NCBI GenBank assembly: GCA_003243195.1
Contig: QFQI01000003.1
Location: forward strand, 1-64,000
Length of the DNA: 64,000 bases
Direction: 5' to 3'
Origin: Sphingomonas taxi
GTDB lineage: Bacteria; Pseudomonadota; Alphaproteobacteria; Sphingomonadales; Sphingomonadaceae
Below are positions 53,343-61,580 of the stretch, one piece after another. Under the pieces are notes generated by a model. It was not told the origin of the DNA. It saw only the letters and a list, made by a program, of their open reading frames with translations, and searched no databases. A program made the position numbers and the translations under genes. Positions within the stretch are counted from its first letter, which is position 1. Each line of letters starts with the position of its first letter.

Positions 53343-53446
53343 TTGTCGGACACCGCCGGTCGCCGGCCTCTATACCGCGTTGACCGCCGGAGCAAGCGGG
53401 CAACCCGCCGCGCCGTGGGACGTTGAGGGGCGGAGGAGAAAAAATC

Positions 53447-53608
53447 ATGGCGACCAACCCCGGCGATCTGCCAGCCGACGTGCCGGTGCCCACGCAGCCG
53501 AGCACGCCCGACGCGCCGCCCCCGGAAATCAGCCCGCCCGGCCCCGACATCGACGTGCCCGCACCCGGCGCGCCCGCCGGCGACCCCGCCCCCGCCAACC
53601 CGATCTGA
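53447..53608 (+). CDS. Tiny Pro/Asp-rich protein
   Basis: A 53-residue, intrinsically disordered-looking protein made mainly of Pro, Asp, Ala and Gly (PADVPVPTQPSTPDAPPP, DIDVPAPGAPAGDPAP). No family is recognised. A strong ribosome site GGAGGAG (53432-53438) at the right distance supports it as a real gene. It precedes another tiny gene by 35 bases and both probably share a transcript. Confidence 0.6.
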   Translation: MATNPGDLPADVPVPTQPSTPDAPPPEISPPGPDIDVPAPGAPAGDPAPANPI

Positions 53609-53643
53609 CCCGACCCGATCCCGATCTGACGAGGACCGCCCGT

Positions 53644-53844
53644 ATGACCGAAAAGACGATCGACCCGATCCCGAACCGCGACGACGACCGCCCCGACATC
53701 CAGCAGGCGGTCGAAGCGCGCAGCGACGCCGTGGCGCGTGGCGAAGGCGGCAGCGAGCCGGAGCGCTTCACCAGAACCGGCGAGCCGGACGGCAACAGCG
53801 GCACCGGCGGCGAGGTGAAGAACCAGGACCTGACGCAGCAATAA
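53644..53844 (+). CDS. Tiny hydrophilic acidic protein
   Basis: A 66-residue, highly charged protein (MTEKTIDPIPNRDDDRPD; later GEGGSEPERFTRTGEPDGN) without hydrophobic segments. No family is recognised, though the composition recalls hydrophilin-like stress proteins. GAGGA about nine bases upstream supports the ATG at 53644. Confidence 0.65.
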   Translation: MTEKTIDPIPNRDDDRPDIQQAVEARSDAVARGEGGSEPERFTRTGEPDGNSGTGGEVKNQDLTQQ

Positions 53845-53958
53845 TCGCGCAGGGCGACGAGAGTCCGGCCCGTGTCGCGCGCCGGTCGCGGTCGTTCCGC
53901 GCGCCCGGCGCCGCACCGCCCCGCCACACGCGCGACGACCGGCGTCGCGGGACGATCC

Positions 53959-53988
53959 GCGCATGGGGCGCACCAGCGCCCCATGCGC
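53959..53988 (-). terminator. Perfect 13-base hairpin downstream of gatB
   Basis: A 13-base perfect stem (53959-53971 with 53976-53988) with ACCA loop begins 8 bases after the gatB stop; no T-run follows on the minus strand. The gap is convergent, so it may serve the small plus-strand genes too. Confidence 0.6.
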
Positions 53989-53995
53989 AGCGCCG

Positions 53996-55459
53996 TCAGT
54001 CCAGCGCCTTCTTCAACAGTTCGTTGACCACCTGCGGGTTGGCCTTGCCGCCCATCGCCTTCATCGTCTGACCGACGAAGAAGCCGAACAGCGTGGTCTT
54101 GCCACCGCGATATTGTTCGAGCTGTGCCGGGTTCTTGGCCAGAACCTCGGCGATCACCGCGTCGATCGCGCCGGTGTCACTGGTCTGTTTCAGCCCGCGG
54201 TCCGCGACGATCTTGCCCGGCGCATCGCCGGTCTCCAGCATCGCCTCGAACACCTGCTTGGCCAAGCTGCCGCTGAGCGTGCCGTCCGCGACCAGCGCCA
54301 GCAGCTCGGCGGCCTGTCCCGGCGTCACCGGGCTGTCGGCGATCCCCCGGCCGAGCCGGTTGAGCGCGCCGAACAACTCGCTGGTCACCCAGTTCGCCGC
54401 CGCCACCGGCTTCGCGCCGGCGTCGAGCAGCGCATCGAACCAGCGCGCGCTCTCCACCTCGGCGGTCAGCACGTCGGCATTGTACGCGGTGATCCCCAGG
54501 GCTTCATAGCGCGCGCGCTTGGCGTCGGGCAACTCGGGCAGCGACGCGCGGCATTCGTCCAGGAACGCGTCGTCGAGTTCGAGCGGCAGCAGATCAGGAT
54601 CGGGGAAGTAGCGGTAATCGTGCGCATCTTCCTTCGACCGCATCGACCGGGTGGTGCCGGTGTCGGGGTTGAACAGCCGCGTCTCCTGCACGATCGCGCC
54701 GCCCGCCTCCAGCACGTCGACCTGCCGGCTGGCCTCATGCTCGATCGCCGCCATGACGAAGCGCACCGAATTGACGTTCTTCGTCTCGGTCCGCATGCCC
54801 AGCGGCTCGCCCGGCCGGCGCACGCTGACGTTGACGTCGGCGCGCATCGACCCTTCTTCCATGTTGCCGTCGCAACTGCCCACATAGCGCAGGATCGCGC
54901 GCAGCTTTCGCAGGTAAGCCCCTGCTTCCGCTGGCGAATTCATGTCCGGCCGGCTGACGATCTCCATCAGCGCCACGCCCGAGCGGTTGAGATCGACATA
55001 GGAGCGGGTCGGATGCTGGTCGTGCATCAGCTTGCCCGCATCCTGTTCGACGTGGATACGCTCCACACCGATCGTCTTTACGCCGCCGTCGGTTTCGATC
55101 TCGATCGAACCTTCACCGACAAGCGGATGATAAAGCTGCGAAATCTGATAGCCTTGCGGCAGATCGGCGTAGAAATAATTCTTGCGGTCGAACCGCGACC
55201 ATTTGTTGATCCGCGCGTCGATCGCCATGCCGGTGCGCACCGCCTGGCGGATGCACTCGCGGTTGGGCACCGGCAGCATGCCCGGCATCGCGGCATCGAC
55301 CAGCGACACCTGCGTATTGGGTTCGGCGCCGAACGCCGTGGCCGCGCCGGAAAATAGTTTGGCGTTCGATGTCACCTGCGCATGGACCTCGAGGCCGATC
55401 ACGACCTCCCAGTCGCCGGTGGCGCCCTTGATGCGGAACGGAGTGGATGCGTCAGCCAT
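53996..55459 (-). CDS. gatB: Asp-tRNA(Asn)/Glu-tRNA(Gln) amidotransferase subunit B
   Basis: A 487-residue subunit that binds misacylated tRNA and phosphorylates the acyl group. The N-terminal cradle has VVIGLEVHAQV with the family metal-binding EVH, LFSGAATAFGAEPNT and FDRKNYFYADLPQGYQISQ. The C-terminal GatB/YqeY helical domain ends the protein. The start MADASTPFRIKGATG lies 12 bases after gatA. Confidence 0.97.
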   Translation of the reverse strand: MADASTPFRIKGATGDWEVVIGLEVHAQVTSNAKLFSGAATAFGAEPNTQVSLVDAAMPGMLPVPNRECIRQAVRTGMAIDARINKWSRFDRKNYFYADLPQGYQISQLYHPLVGEGSIEIETDGGVKTIGVERIHVEQDAGKLMHDQHPTRSYVDLNRSGVALMEIVSRPDMNSPAEAGAYLRKLRAILRYVGSCDGNMEEGSMRADVNVSVRRPGEPLGMRTETKNVNSVRFVMAAIEHEASRQVDVLEAGGAIVQETRLFNPDTGTTRSMRSKEDAHDYRYFPDPDLLPLELDDAFLDECRASLPELPDAKRARYEALGITAYNADVLTAEVESARWFDALLDAGAKPVAAANWVTSELFGALNRLGRGIADSPVTPGQAAELLALVADGTLSGSLAKQVFEAMLETGDAPGKIVADRGLKQTSDTGAIDAVIAEVLAKNPAQLEQYRGGKTTLFGFFVGQTMKAMGGKANPQVVNELLKKALD

Positions 55460-55471
55460 GTCTCGTCTTCC

Positions 55472-56956
55472 TTACCACCAGCGCCCGGGTCGCGCGGTGA
55501 AGCCGGCGCGCTCCTCGATCGCCAGCGCGGCATTCAGCACGCCCTGCTCGTCCAGCGGCCGTCCGATGATCTGCAACCCGAGCGGCAACCCGGCGGCATC
55601 CACCCCGCCCGGCACGCTCATCGCGGGCAGACCGGCAAGGCTGGACGGCACCGTGAAGACGTCGTTGAGGTACATGGCGAGCGGATCGGCCGACTTCTCC
55701 TCCAGCGCGAACGCCGACGAGGGCGCGGTGGGGGTCAGCAGGATGTCGCAGCTTTCCCACGCCCGTTCGAAATCGCGCGCGATCAGGGTGCGGACCTTCT
55801 GCGCCTGCGTATAATAGGCATCGTAGAAGCCGGCGGAGAGCACATAGGTGCCGATCAGGATGCGGCGCTTCACCTCGTCGCCGAACCCTTCCGCGCGCGT
55901 CCGGGCGTACATATCCTGAAGGTTCGCGCCGTCGGGCAGGTCCCGCAATCCATACCGCACGCCGTCGTAGCGCGCGAGGTTGGACGACGCCTCGGCCGGG
56001 GCGATGATGTAATAGGCCGGCAGCGCGTGCCGGGTGTGCGGCAGCGAGACCTCGACGATCTCCGCCCCGGCATCGCGCAGCCACGCAACGCCCTGCTGCC
56101 ACAGCGCCTCGATCTCGGCGGGCATGCCGTCGACGCGATATTCGCTGGGAATGCCGACGCGCCGGCCCTTCAGCGACGCGCTCAGCCCCGCCTCCCACTG
56201 CGGCACGGGCAGGTCGAGCGAGGTGGCGTCCTTCGCGTCGAAGCCGCTCATCGCCTCCAGCATGATCGCGCAGTCGCGCACGTCGCGCGCCATCGGCCCC
56301 GCCTGGTCGAGCGACGAGGCGAAGGCGATCGTCCCCCAGCGCGAGCAGCGGCCGTAGGTCGGCTTGATGCCGGAGATGCCGACGAAGGCCGCCGGCTGGC
56401 GGATCGAACCGCCGGTGTCGGTGCCGGTCGCGCCCGGCGCGATCCGCGCCGCGACCGCGGCGGACGAACCACCCGACGACCCGCCGGGAGCCAGCGGGGC
56501 ATTACCGCCGTCGTTGCGCCGCCACGGGCTGACGACCTTGCCGAAATAGCTGGTTTCGTTCGACGATCCCATCGCGAACTGATCCAGGTTGAGCTTGCCC
56601 AGCATGCCCGCGCCCGCGTCCCACAGCTTCTGCGAAACGGTGGATTCATACTCGGGCGTGAAGCCTTCGAGGATGTGGCTCGCCGCGGTGGTCGGCACGC
56701 CCTTCGTGCAGAACAGGTCCTTCATGCCGATCGGCACGCCCGCCATCGGCCTGAGCGTTTCTCCGGCGGCGCGGGCGGCATCGGCCGCCTGCGCGGCGGC
56801 GAGCGCGTGTTCGGGCGTTTCCACCAGAAAGGCGTTGAGCGGCTTCGCGGCGGCCACGGCGGCGATGAACGACTCCGCCACCTCACGCGCGGAAAAGCTG
56901 CCGTCGCGCACGCCGTCGCGGATCTCGCGGATGCCCAGGTCGGTCAGCGCGGTCAT
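55472..56956 (-). CDS. gatA: Asp-tRNA(Asn)/Glu-tRNA(Gln) amidotransferase subunit A
   Basis: Amidase-signature enzyme of 494 residues that releases ammonia from glutamine. The catalytic triad is Lys in GVPIGMKDLFCTKG, Ser in APGGSSGGSSAAV and Ser in TGTDTGGSIRQPAAF. The gatC stop and gatA ATG overlap by one base (TAATG), so translation is coupled, as in other gatCAB operons. GatCAB makes Asn-tRNA or Gln-tRNA by the indirect route. Confidence 0.97.
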   Translation of the reverse strand: MTALTDLGIREIRDGVRDGSFSAREVAESFIAAVAAAKPLNAFLVETPEHALAAAQAADAARAAGETLRPMAGVPIGMKDLFCTKGVPTTAASHILEGFTPEYESTVSQKLWDAGAGMLGKLNLDQFAMGSSNETSYFGKVVSPWRRNDGGNAPLAPGGSSGGSSAAVAARIAPGATGTDTGGSIRQPAAFVGISGIKPTYGRCSRWGTIAFASSLDQAGPMARDVRDCAIMLEAMSGFDAKDATSLDLPVPQWEAGLSASLKGRRVGIPSEYRVDGMPAEIEALWQQGVAWLRDAGAEIVEVSLPHTRHALPAYYIIAPAEASSNLARYDGVRYGLRDLPDGANLQDMYARTRAEGFGDEVKRRILIGTYVLSAGFYDAYYTQAQKVRTLIARDFERAWESCDILLTPTAPSSAFALEEKSADPLAMYLNDVFTVPSSLAGLPAMSVPGGVDAAGLPLGLQIIGRPLDEQGVLNAALAIEERAGFTARPGRWW

Positions 56957-57243
56957 TATTCGATCACCTTGGGCACAGTGAAGAAGCCGTGTTCGGCCTG
57001 TGGCGCATTGGCCAGCACCGCGTCGCGGATCCCGCCGTCGGTGACCACGTCGTCGCGCAGCCGCAGGTGATTGGGGATCACCGCGGTCATCGGATCGACG
57101 CCGGCGGTGTGGACCTCGCCAAGCTGTTCAATCCAGTCGAGGATGTTGCCGAGTTCGGGCGCGAGCCGCGCCGCCTCCTCGTCGGTAATGGCGATGCGGG
57201 CAAGGCCGGCGATGCGCCTCACGGTTGCGGTGTCTACGGACAT
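56956..57243 (-). CDS. gatC: Asp-tRNA(Asn)/Glu-tRNA(Gln) amidotransferase subunit C
   Basis: A 95-residue clamp subunit wrapped around GatA and GatB. It starts MSVDTATVRRIAGLARIAI and has the conserved ILDWIEQLGEVHTAGVDPM segment. The start at 57243 is chosen over a longer frame without homology. It heads the gatCAB operon and diverges from the DUF3089 gene. Confidence 0.93.
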   Translation of the reverse strand: MSVDTATVRRIAGLARIAITDEEAARLAPELGNILDWIEQLGEVHTAGVDPMTAVIPNHLRLRDDVVTDGGIRDAVLANAPQAEHGFFTVPKVIE

Positions 57244-57370
57244 GATCGTGCCGCTACCATCGCGCGGGCCGGTGTTGCAACACGCGGTTGCGCGCACCGC
57301 AAGTCTGGGGCACCGCGGTTGCGATTGCGGCGCGGGCGATTTTGCTGCACCGCACAATGGTGATGGCAGC

Positions 57371-58471
57371 TTGGTCCGCAAATTCCTCTATGTCGTCGCC
57401 GCGCTGATCGTGCTCGCGACCGCTGCCGCCTTCGCCTATCGTCTGTGGGGTGTCGGGATGATGCGCATGGCGATGGTGCCGGGCGAGTCGTTCCAGTCGC
57501 AACGCCGGCTGCGCGCCGCCGATTACGCGCCCGACCGCATGTGGCTGGCGCGCCCCTCGCTTTCGCGCAACCCCGCCTTGTGGACGCCGCCGGGCTATGC
57601 GCGGCGGGCGACGGCGGGCGGCGCGGCGGTGTTCTTCATCCACCCGACCTCCTACCTGAACCGCGCGCACTGGAACGCGCCGCTGGACGATGCGGAGGCG
57701 AACGGCCGCGCCGCGCTGTTCCTGCGCGGACAGGCGAGCGCCTTCAACGACGCCGGCGAGATCTGGGCGCCGCGCTACCGCCAGGCGACGTTCGGCGCGT
57801 TCCTGACCGATCAGCGCGCCGCCGAACAGGCGCTGGCGCTGGCCTATGGCGACGTGCTGGCCGCCTTCGACGCCTTCCTGGCCGACATCGGGCCGACGCG
57901 GCCGATCATCCTGGCGGGGCACAGCCAGGGCGCGCTGCACCTGACGCATCTGCTGAAGGATCGCGTGGCGGGCACGCCGCTGGCGGGGCGGATCGTCGCC
58001 GCCTATGTGGTGGGCTGGCCGGTGTCGCTGGCGACCGACGTGTCCGCGCTCGGGCTGCCGGCCTGCGCCCGCGCCGACCAGCGCGGCTGCGTGCTGTCGT
58101 GGCAGACGTTCGCCGAGCCGGCCGACCCGTCGCTGATCCTCGACAATTACGATCGCTCGACCGGCTTCGACGGCAAGCCGCGGCGCGGGACGGCGATGCT
58201 GTGCACCAACCCGCTGACCGGCACGCCGGACGCGACCGCGCCCGCGAGCGCCAATCTCGGCACCCTCTACCCCAATGCGTCGCTCAGCGAGGCGCGGATC
58301 GAGGGCGGGCGGATCGGCGCGCGTTGCGCGGGGCGCGGGCTGCTGCTGATCGGATCGCCGCCGGATGTCGGGCCGTATACGCTGCCCGGCAACAACTATC
58401 ACGTCTATGACTATAGCCTGTTCTGGGCGAATGTCCGCGCGGATGCGGCGCGGCGGCTGGCGGCACGATGA
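57371..58471 (+). CDS. DUF3089 alpha/beta hydrolase, exported
   Basis: A DUF3089-family alpha/beta hydrolase of about 366 residues; substrate unknown, an esterase or lipase is likely. An N-terminal hydrophobic helix (LYVVAALIVLATAAAFAY) anchors or exports it. The nucleophile elbow is ILAGHSQGA with S185, preceded by FFIHPTSYLN. The TTG at 57371 is the best start immediately before RKFLYVV; no ATG suits. The stop overlaps the ruvX ATG (ATGA). Confidence 0.82.
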   Translation: MVRKFLYVVAALIVLATAAAFAYRLWGVGMMRMAMVPGESFQSQRRLRAADYAPDRMWLARPSLSRNPALWTPPGYARRATAGGAAVFFIHPTSYLNRAHWNAPLDDAEANGRAALFLRGQASAFNDAGEIWAPRYRQATFGAFLTDQRAAEQALALAYGDVLAAFDAFLADIGPTRPIILAGHSQGALHLTHLLKDRVAGTPLAGRIVAAYVVGWPVSLATDVSALGLPACARADQRGCVLSWQTFAEPADPSLILDNYDRSTGFDGKPRRGTAMLCTNPLTGTPDATAPASANLGTLYPNASLSEARIEGGRIGARCAGRGLLLIGSPPDVGPYTLPGNNYHVYDYSLFWANVRADAARRLAAR

Positions 58472-58932
58472 TCGCGACGGACGCCCGCGCGTTTCGCGCG
58501 CTGCTGCCGGAGGGCGGGCGGTTGCTGGCGCTGGATGTCGGCACGAAGACGATCGGCACCGCCTTGTGCGATGCCGGGTGGAGCTTCGCCAGCCCGGCAC
58601 ACCTGGTACGACGCGGCAAGTTCACCGCTGACAAGGCGACGCTTGTCACATTGTCGCAGCAACAGCATGTAAGGGGCTGGATCATCGGCCTTCCGCTCAA
58701 TCTGGACGGAAGCGAAAGCCCGCGCAGCCAGTCGACGCGGGCGTTTGCGCGCAACTGCCGCGACACCGGCCTGCCGATCCTGTTGTGGGACGAACGCTGG
58801 TCCACGGTGGCGGCGGAACGCGCGCTGATCGAGCAGGATTTCAGCCGCGCCCAGCGCGCCGAACGCATCGACAACCACGCCGCCGCGCACATCCTGCAGG
58901 CGGCGATCGACGCGCTGGTTGCGGCGGGATGA
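58468..58932 (+). CDS. ruvX: Putative pre-16S rRNA nuclease / Holliday junction resolvase (YqgF)
   Basis: A 154-residue RNase H-fold nuclease implicated in 16S rRNA 5' maturation. The first acidic residue is in LALDVGTKTIGTAL; VIGLPLNLDGS is at the central strand and LWDERWSTVAAER follows. Coupled to the preceding DUF3089 gene by ATGA; the DUF1294 gene starts 2 bases after the stop. Confidence 0.93.
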   Translation: MIATDARAFRALLPEGGRLLALDVGTKTIGTALCDAGWSFASPAHLVRRGKFTADKATLVTLSQQQHVRGWIIGLPLNLDGSESPRSQSTRAFARNCRDTGLPILLWDERWSTVAAERALIEQDFSRAQRAERIDNHAAAHILQAAIDALVAAG

Positions 58933-58933
58933 T

Positions 58934-59212
58934 ATGGCCACGATCCTGCCGGTCGTCATCATCGCCGCCGTTGTGGTCAACCTGCTGACGACCGCCGCCT
59001 TCGCCGCGGACAAGCGCGCCGCGATCGCGGGCGATCGACGCACGCGCGAATCGACCTTGTTGTGGCTCGCGGCGCTCGGCGGCACTCCGGCGGCGCTCCG
59101 GGCGCGCCGGCGCTATCGCCACAAGACCCGCAAGCAGCCCTTCACCTTCCACCTGCACCTGATCGCGGCCGTGCAGGCCGGCGCGGTGCTGGGACTGGCC
59201 AGCCTGTGGTAG
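58934..59212 (+). CDS. DUF1294 small membrane protein
   Basis: A 92-residue DUF1294 protein with two membrane helices (about 4-24 and 70-90) around a basic loop (RARRRYRHKTRKQPF). The C-terminal KTRKQPFTFHLH segment is typical of the family. Function unknown. It lies 2 bases after ruvX and 46 bases before pyrB. Confidence 0.85.
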   Translation: MATILPVVIIAAVVVNLLTTAAFAADKRAAIAGDRRTRESTLLWLAALGGTPAALRARRRYRHKTRKQPFTFHLHLIAAVQAGAVLGLASLW

Positions 59213-59258
59213 CGGCGCGCTTGCGCCACCCCTGCCCCGCGACTAGGCAGCGGCTTCG

Positions 59259-60248
59259 ATGACCCAATCGGACCACCGCCCCGCCACGCTGATTCCCGGA
59301 GGCGCGGTGTTCCCGCATCGCCACCTGACCGGGATCGAGGGGCTCGAACCGCACGAGATCACCTTCCTGCTCGACGAGGCGGAGGCGTGGGTGGAGGCGA
59401 ACCGCACCCGTGCCACGCCCGACCGCCGCCTCGCCGGTTTCACGCAGATCAACGCCTTTTTCGAGAACAGCACGCGCACCTTGCTGAGCTTCGAGATCGC
59501 CGGCAAGCGGCTCGGCGCCGACGTGGTCAACATGCACGCCGCGCAATCGAGCGTGAAGAAGGGCGAGACGCTGATCGACACCGCGATGACGCTGAACGCG
59601 ATGCGGGCCGACGTGATCGTGATCCGGCACATGTCGAGCGGCGCGGTGCGGCTGATCGCGGACAAGGTGGACTGCCCGGTACTGAACGCCGGCGACGGAC
59701 GGCACGAACATCCGACCCAGGCGCTGCTGGACGCGCTGACGATCCGGCGGCGGCTGGGCGGCGTCGCCAACAAGCGCGTGGTGATCTGCGGCGACCTGCT
59801 GCACAGCCGCGTCGCGCGCTCGAACATCCTGGCGCTGACCGCGCTGGCCGCCGAGGTGCGGGTATGCGCGCCCTCCACGCTGATGCCGCCCGCGATCGAG
59901 CGGTTCGGCGTCGCCGCCTTCACCGACTTCGATCGCGCGATCGAGGGGGCGGACGTGGTGATGATGCTGCGCTTGCAGACCGAGCGGATGGCCGGCGGCT
60001 ATGTCCCCTCCACGCGCGAATATCACCTGCGCTACGGATTGACGCTGGAGCGGCTGAACGCGCGCGCGCCCGGCGCGCTGGTGATGCATCCCGGCCCGAT
60101 GAACCGCGGGGTGGAGATCGACTCGGCGGTCGCCGACCATGTCGAACAGTCGGCGATCACCGAACAGGTGCAGATGGGGGTCGCGGTGCGCATGGCGTGC
60201 CTGGACGTGCTGACGCGGCGCGCGCGCGGGGTGGAGGGCTGGGCATGA
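59259..60248 (+). CDS. pyrB: Aspartate carbamoyltransferase catalytic subunit
   Basis: Condenses carbamoyl phosphate and aspartate to carbamoyl-aspartate, the first committed step of pyrimidine synthesis. The 329-residue protein has the carbamoyl-phosphate motif FFENSTRTLLSFE, DGRHEHPTQALLD, and MHPGPMNRGVEID. No pyrI regulatory gene is nearby. Instead the stop overlaps the ATG of a degenerate dihydroorotase homologue (ATGA), the PyrBC' class-A ATCase arrangement. Confidence 0.97.
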   Translation: MTQSDHRPATLIPGGAVFPHRHLTGIEGLEPHEITFLLDEAEAWVEANRTRATPDRRLAGFTQINAFFENSTRTLLSFEIAGKRLGADVVNMHAAQSSVKKGETLIDTAMTLNAMRADVIVIRHMSSGAVRLIADKVDCPVLNAGDGRHEHPTQALLDALTIRRRLGGVANKRVVICGDLLHSRVARSNILALTALAAEVRVCAPSTLMPPAIERFGVAAFTDFDRAIEGADVVMMLRLQTERMAGGYVPSTREYHLRYGLTLERLNARAPGALVMHPGPMNRGVEIDSAVADHVEQSAITEQVQMGVAVRMACLDVLTRRARGVEGWA

Positions 60249-61465
60249 CGCACGCCCTGCACCTGAGCAACGCGCGGATCGTCTGCCCGCAGGCCGGGGA
60301 GCGCACCGGCGACCTGCTGATCGTCGATGGCGCGATCGTCGCGGGTGAGGCGCCGGCCGATGCCGAGCGCGTCGACTGCCGCGGCAGGTTGCTGGCGCCC
60401 GGCATCATCGACGTCGGCGTGGCGACGATCGACCGCGCGGCCGCGCGCGCCGGCGGGATCGTGCGCGTGGGGCCGATGCCGGACCAGTCGCCGGTGCTGG
60501 ACGAACCCGGCGCGGTGCAGCGGCTGGCGCTGATCGGCCGGCCCGACCTGTGGATCCATCCGATCGCGGCGGCGACGCGCGGATCGAAGGGGCAGGATCT
60601 GGCGGAGATGGCGATCTGCCTGTCGGCGGGCGCGCAGGCGGTCGGCACCGGGCGGGCGTGGATCGCCGATTCGGGCGTGATGCACCGCGTGCTGATGTAC
60701 GCGCGCGACCTTGACGTCGCGGTGGTCAGCCATGCCGAGGACGCCGGGCTGGCGGCGGGCGCGGTGGCGACCGAGGGCGAGACCGCGACGCGGCTGGGGC
60801 TGCCGGCCGCGCCCGCGCTGGCGGAGGTGCTGGCGATCGCGCGCGACGTGATGCTGGCGGAGGAGACCGGCGCGCGGCTGCACCTGCGCACCGTGACCAC
60901 GGCGGCGGGCTTCGCGCTGGTGCGTGCCGCCAAGGCGCGCGGCGTGCGCGTCACCTGCGGGATCACGCCGGCCTATCTGCTGCTCAGCGACAATGCGATG
61001 AGCGATTTCCGCACCTTCGCGCACCTGTCCCCCCCCTTGCGCAGCGAGGACGATCGCCAGGCGGCGCTGGCGGCGCTGGCGGACGGCACGGTCGATCTGC
61101 TGTGCTCCGGCCACGACCCGCGCGGGCCGGAGGAGAAGCGGCTGCCGTTCGCCGACGCCAGCGCCGGCGCGGCCGATGCCGCGACGCTGCTGCCGCTGGC
61201 ACTGGGGCTGGTGCGCGACGGACGTGTGACGCTGCCGCGATTGTTCGCGCTGCTGGCGAGCGGCCCGGCGGCGCTGCTCGGGCTTTCCACCGGCACGCTG
61301 TCGCCCGGCATGCCCGGCGACGTGATCCTGATCGACGAACATGCCCCGTGGCAGATCGACGCCGACCACCTGCCCGGACAGGCCGGCAACACGCCGTTCG
61401 ACGGGCTGCCGGTGCAGGGCCGCGTGCTGGGGATGTGGAAAGGCGGTCGGGCGATCGCCGGCTGA
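60245..61465 (+). CDS. pyrC: Dihydroorotase-like protein, metal ligands lost (PyrC')
   Basis: A 406-residue amidohydrolase-fold protein. The residues that normally bind metals are degenerate: the canonical PGxIDxHxH after strand 1 reads LAPGIIDVGVATID with both histidines missing. The HxxH region reads LHLRTVTTA, and the DHAP loop reads SGHDPRGPEEK. VVSHAED is retained. Like Pseudomonas PyrC', it probably has no dihydroorotase activity and serves as a structural partner of PyrB; a separate active PyrC would then be needed. Confidence 0.88.
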   Translation: MTHALHLSNARIVCPQAGERTGDLLIVDGAIVAGEAPADAERVDCRGRLLAPGIIDVGVATIDRAAARAGGIVRVGPMPDQSPVLDEPGAVQRLALIGRPDLWIHPIAAATRGSKGQDLAEMAICLSAGAQAVGTGRAWIADSGVMHRVLMYARDLDVAVVSHAEDAGLAAGAVATEGETATRLGLPAAPALAEVLAIARDVMLAEETGARLHLRTVTTAAGFALVRAAKARGVRVTCGITPAYLLLSDNAMSDFRTFAHLSPPLRSEDDRQAALAALADGTVDLLCSGHDPRGPEEKRLPFADASAGAADAATLLPLALGLVRDGRVTLPRLFALLASGPAALLGLSTGTLSPGMPGDVILIDEHAPWQIDADHLPGQAGNTPFDGLPVQGRVLGMWKGGRAIAG

Positions 61466-61534
61466 AGCCGACGCGCCCCCGTAGACCGTTGGCGAATGCG
61501 CCCACGGCGCAGCGTGCGATGCCGGGCGGCACCG

Positions 61535-61548
61535 CCCCCCCCCCCCCG
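61535..61548. repeat. C14 homopolymer between pyrC' and the SPOR lipoprotein gene
   Basis: A run of 14 cytosines in the 115-base gap between converging genes. It does not lie in a coding sequence, so slippage would not switch a gene off. It can affect read quality. Confidence 0.9.
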
Positions 61549-61580
61549 CCCCGCCTTATCGCGCGTGTCGTGCCGGACGC

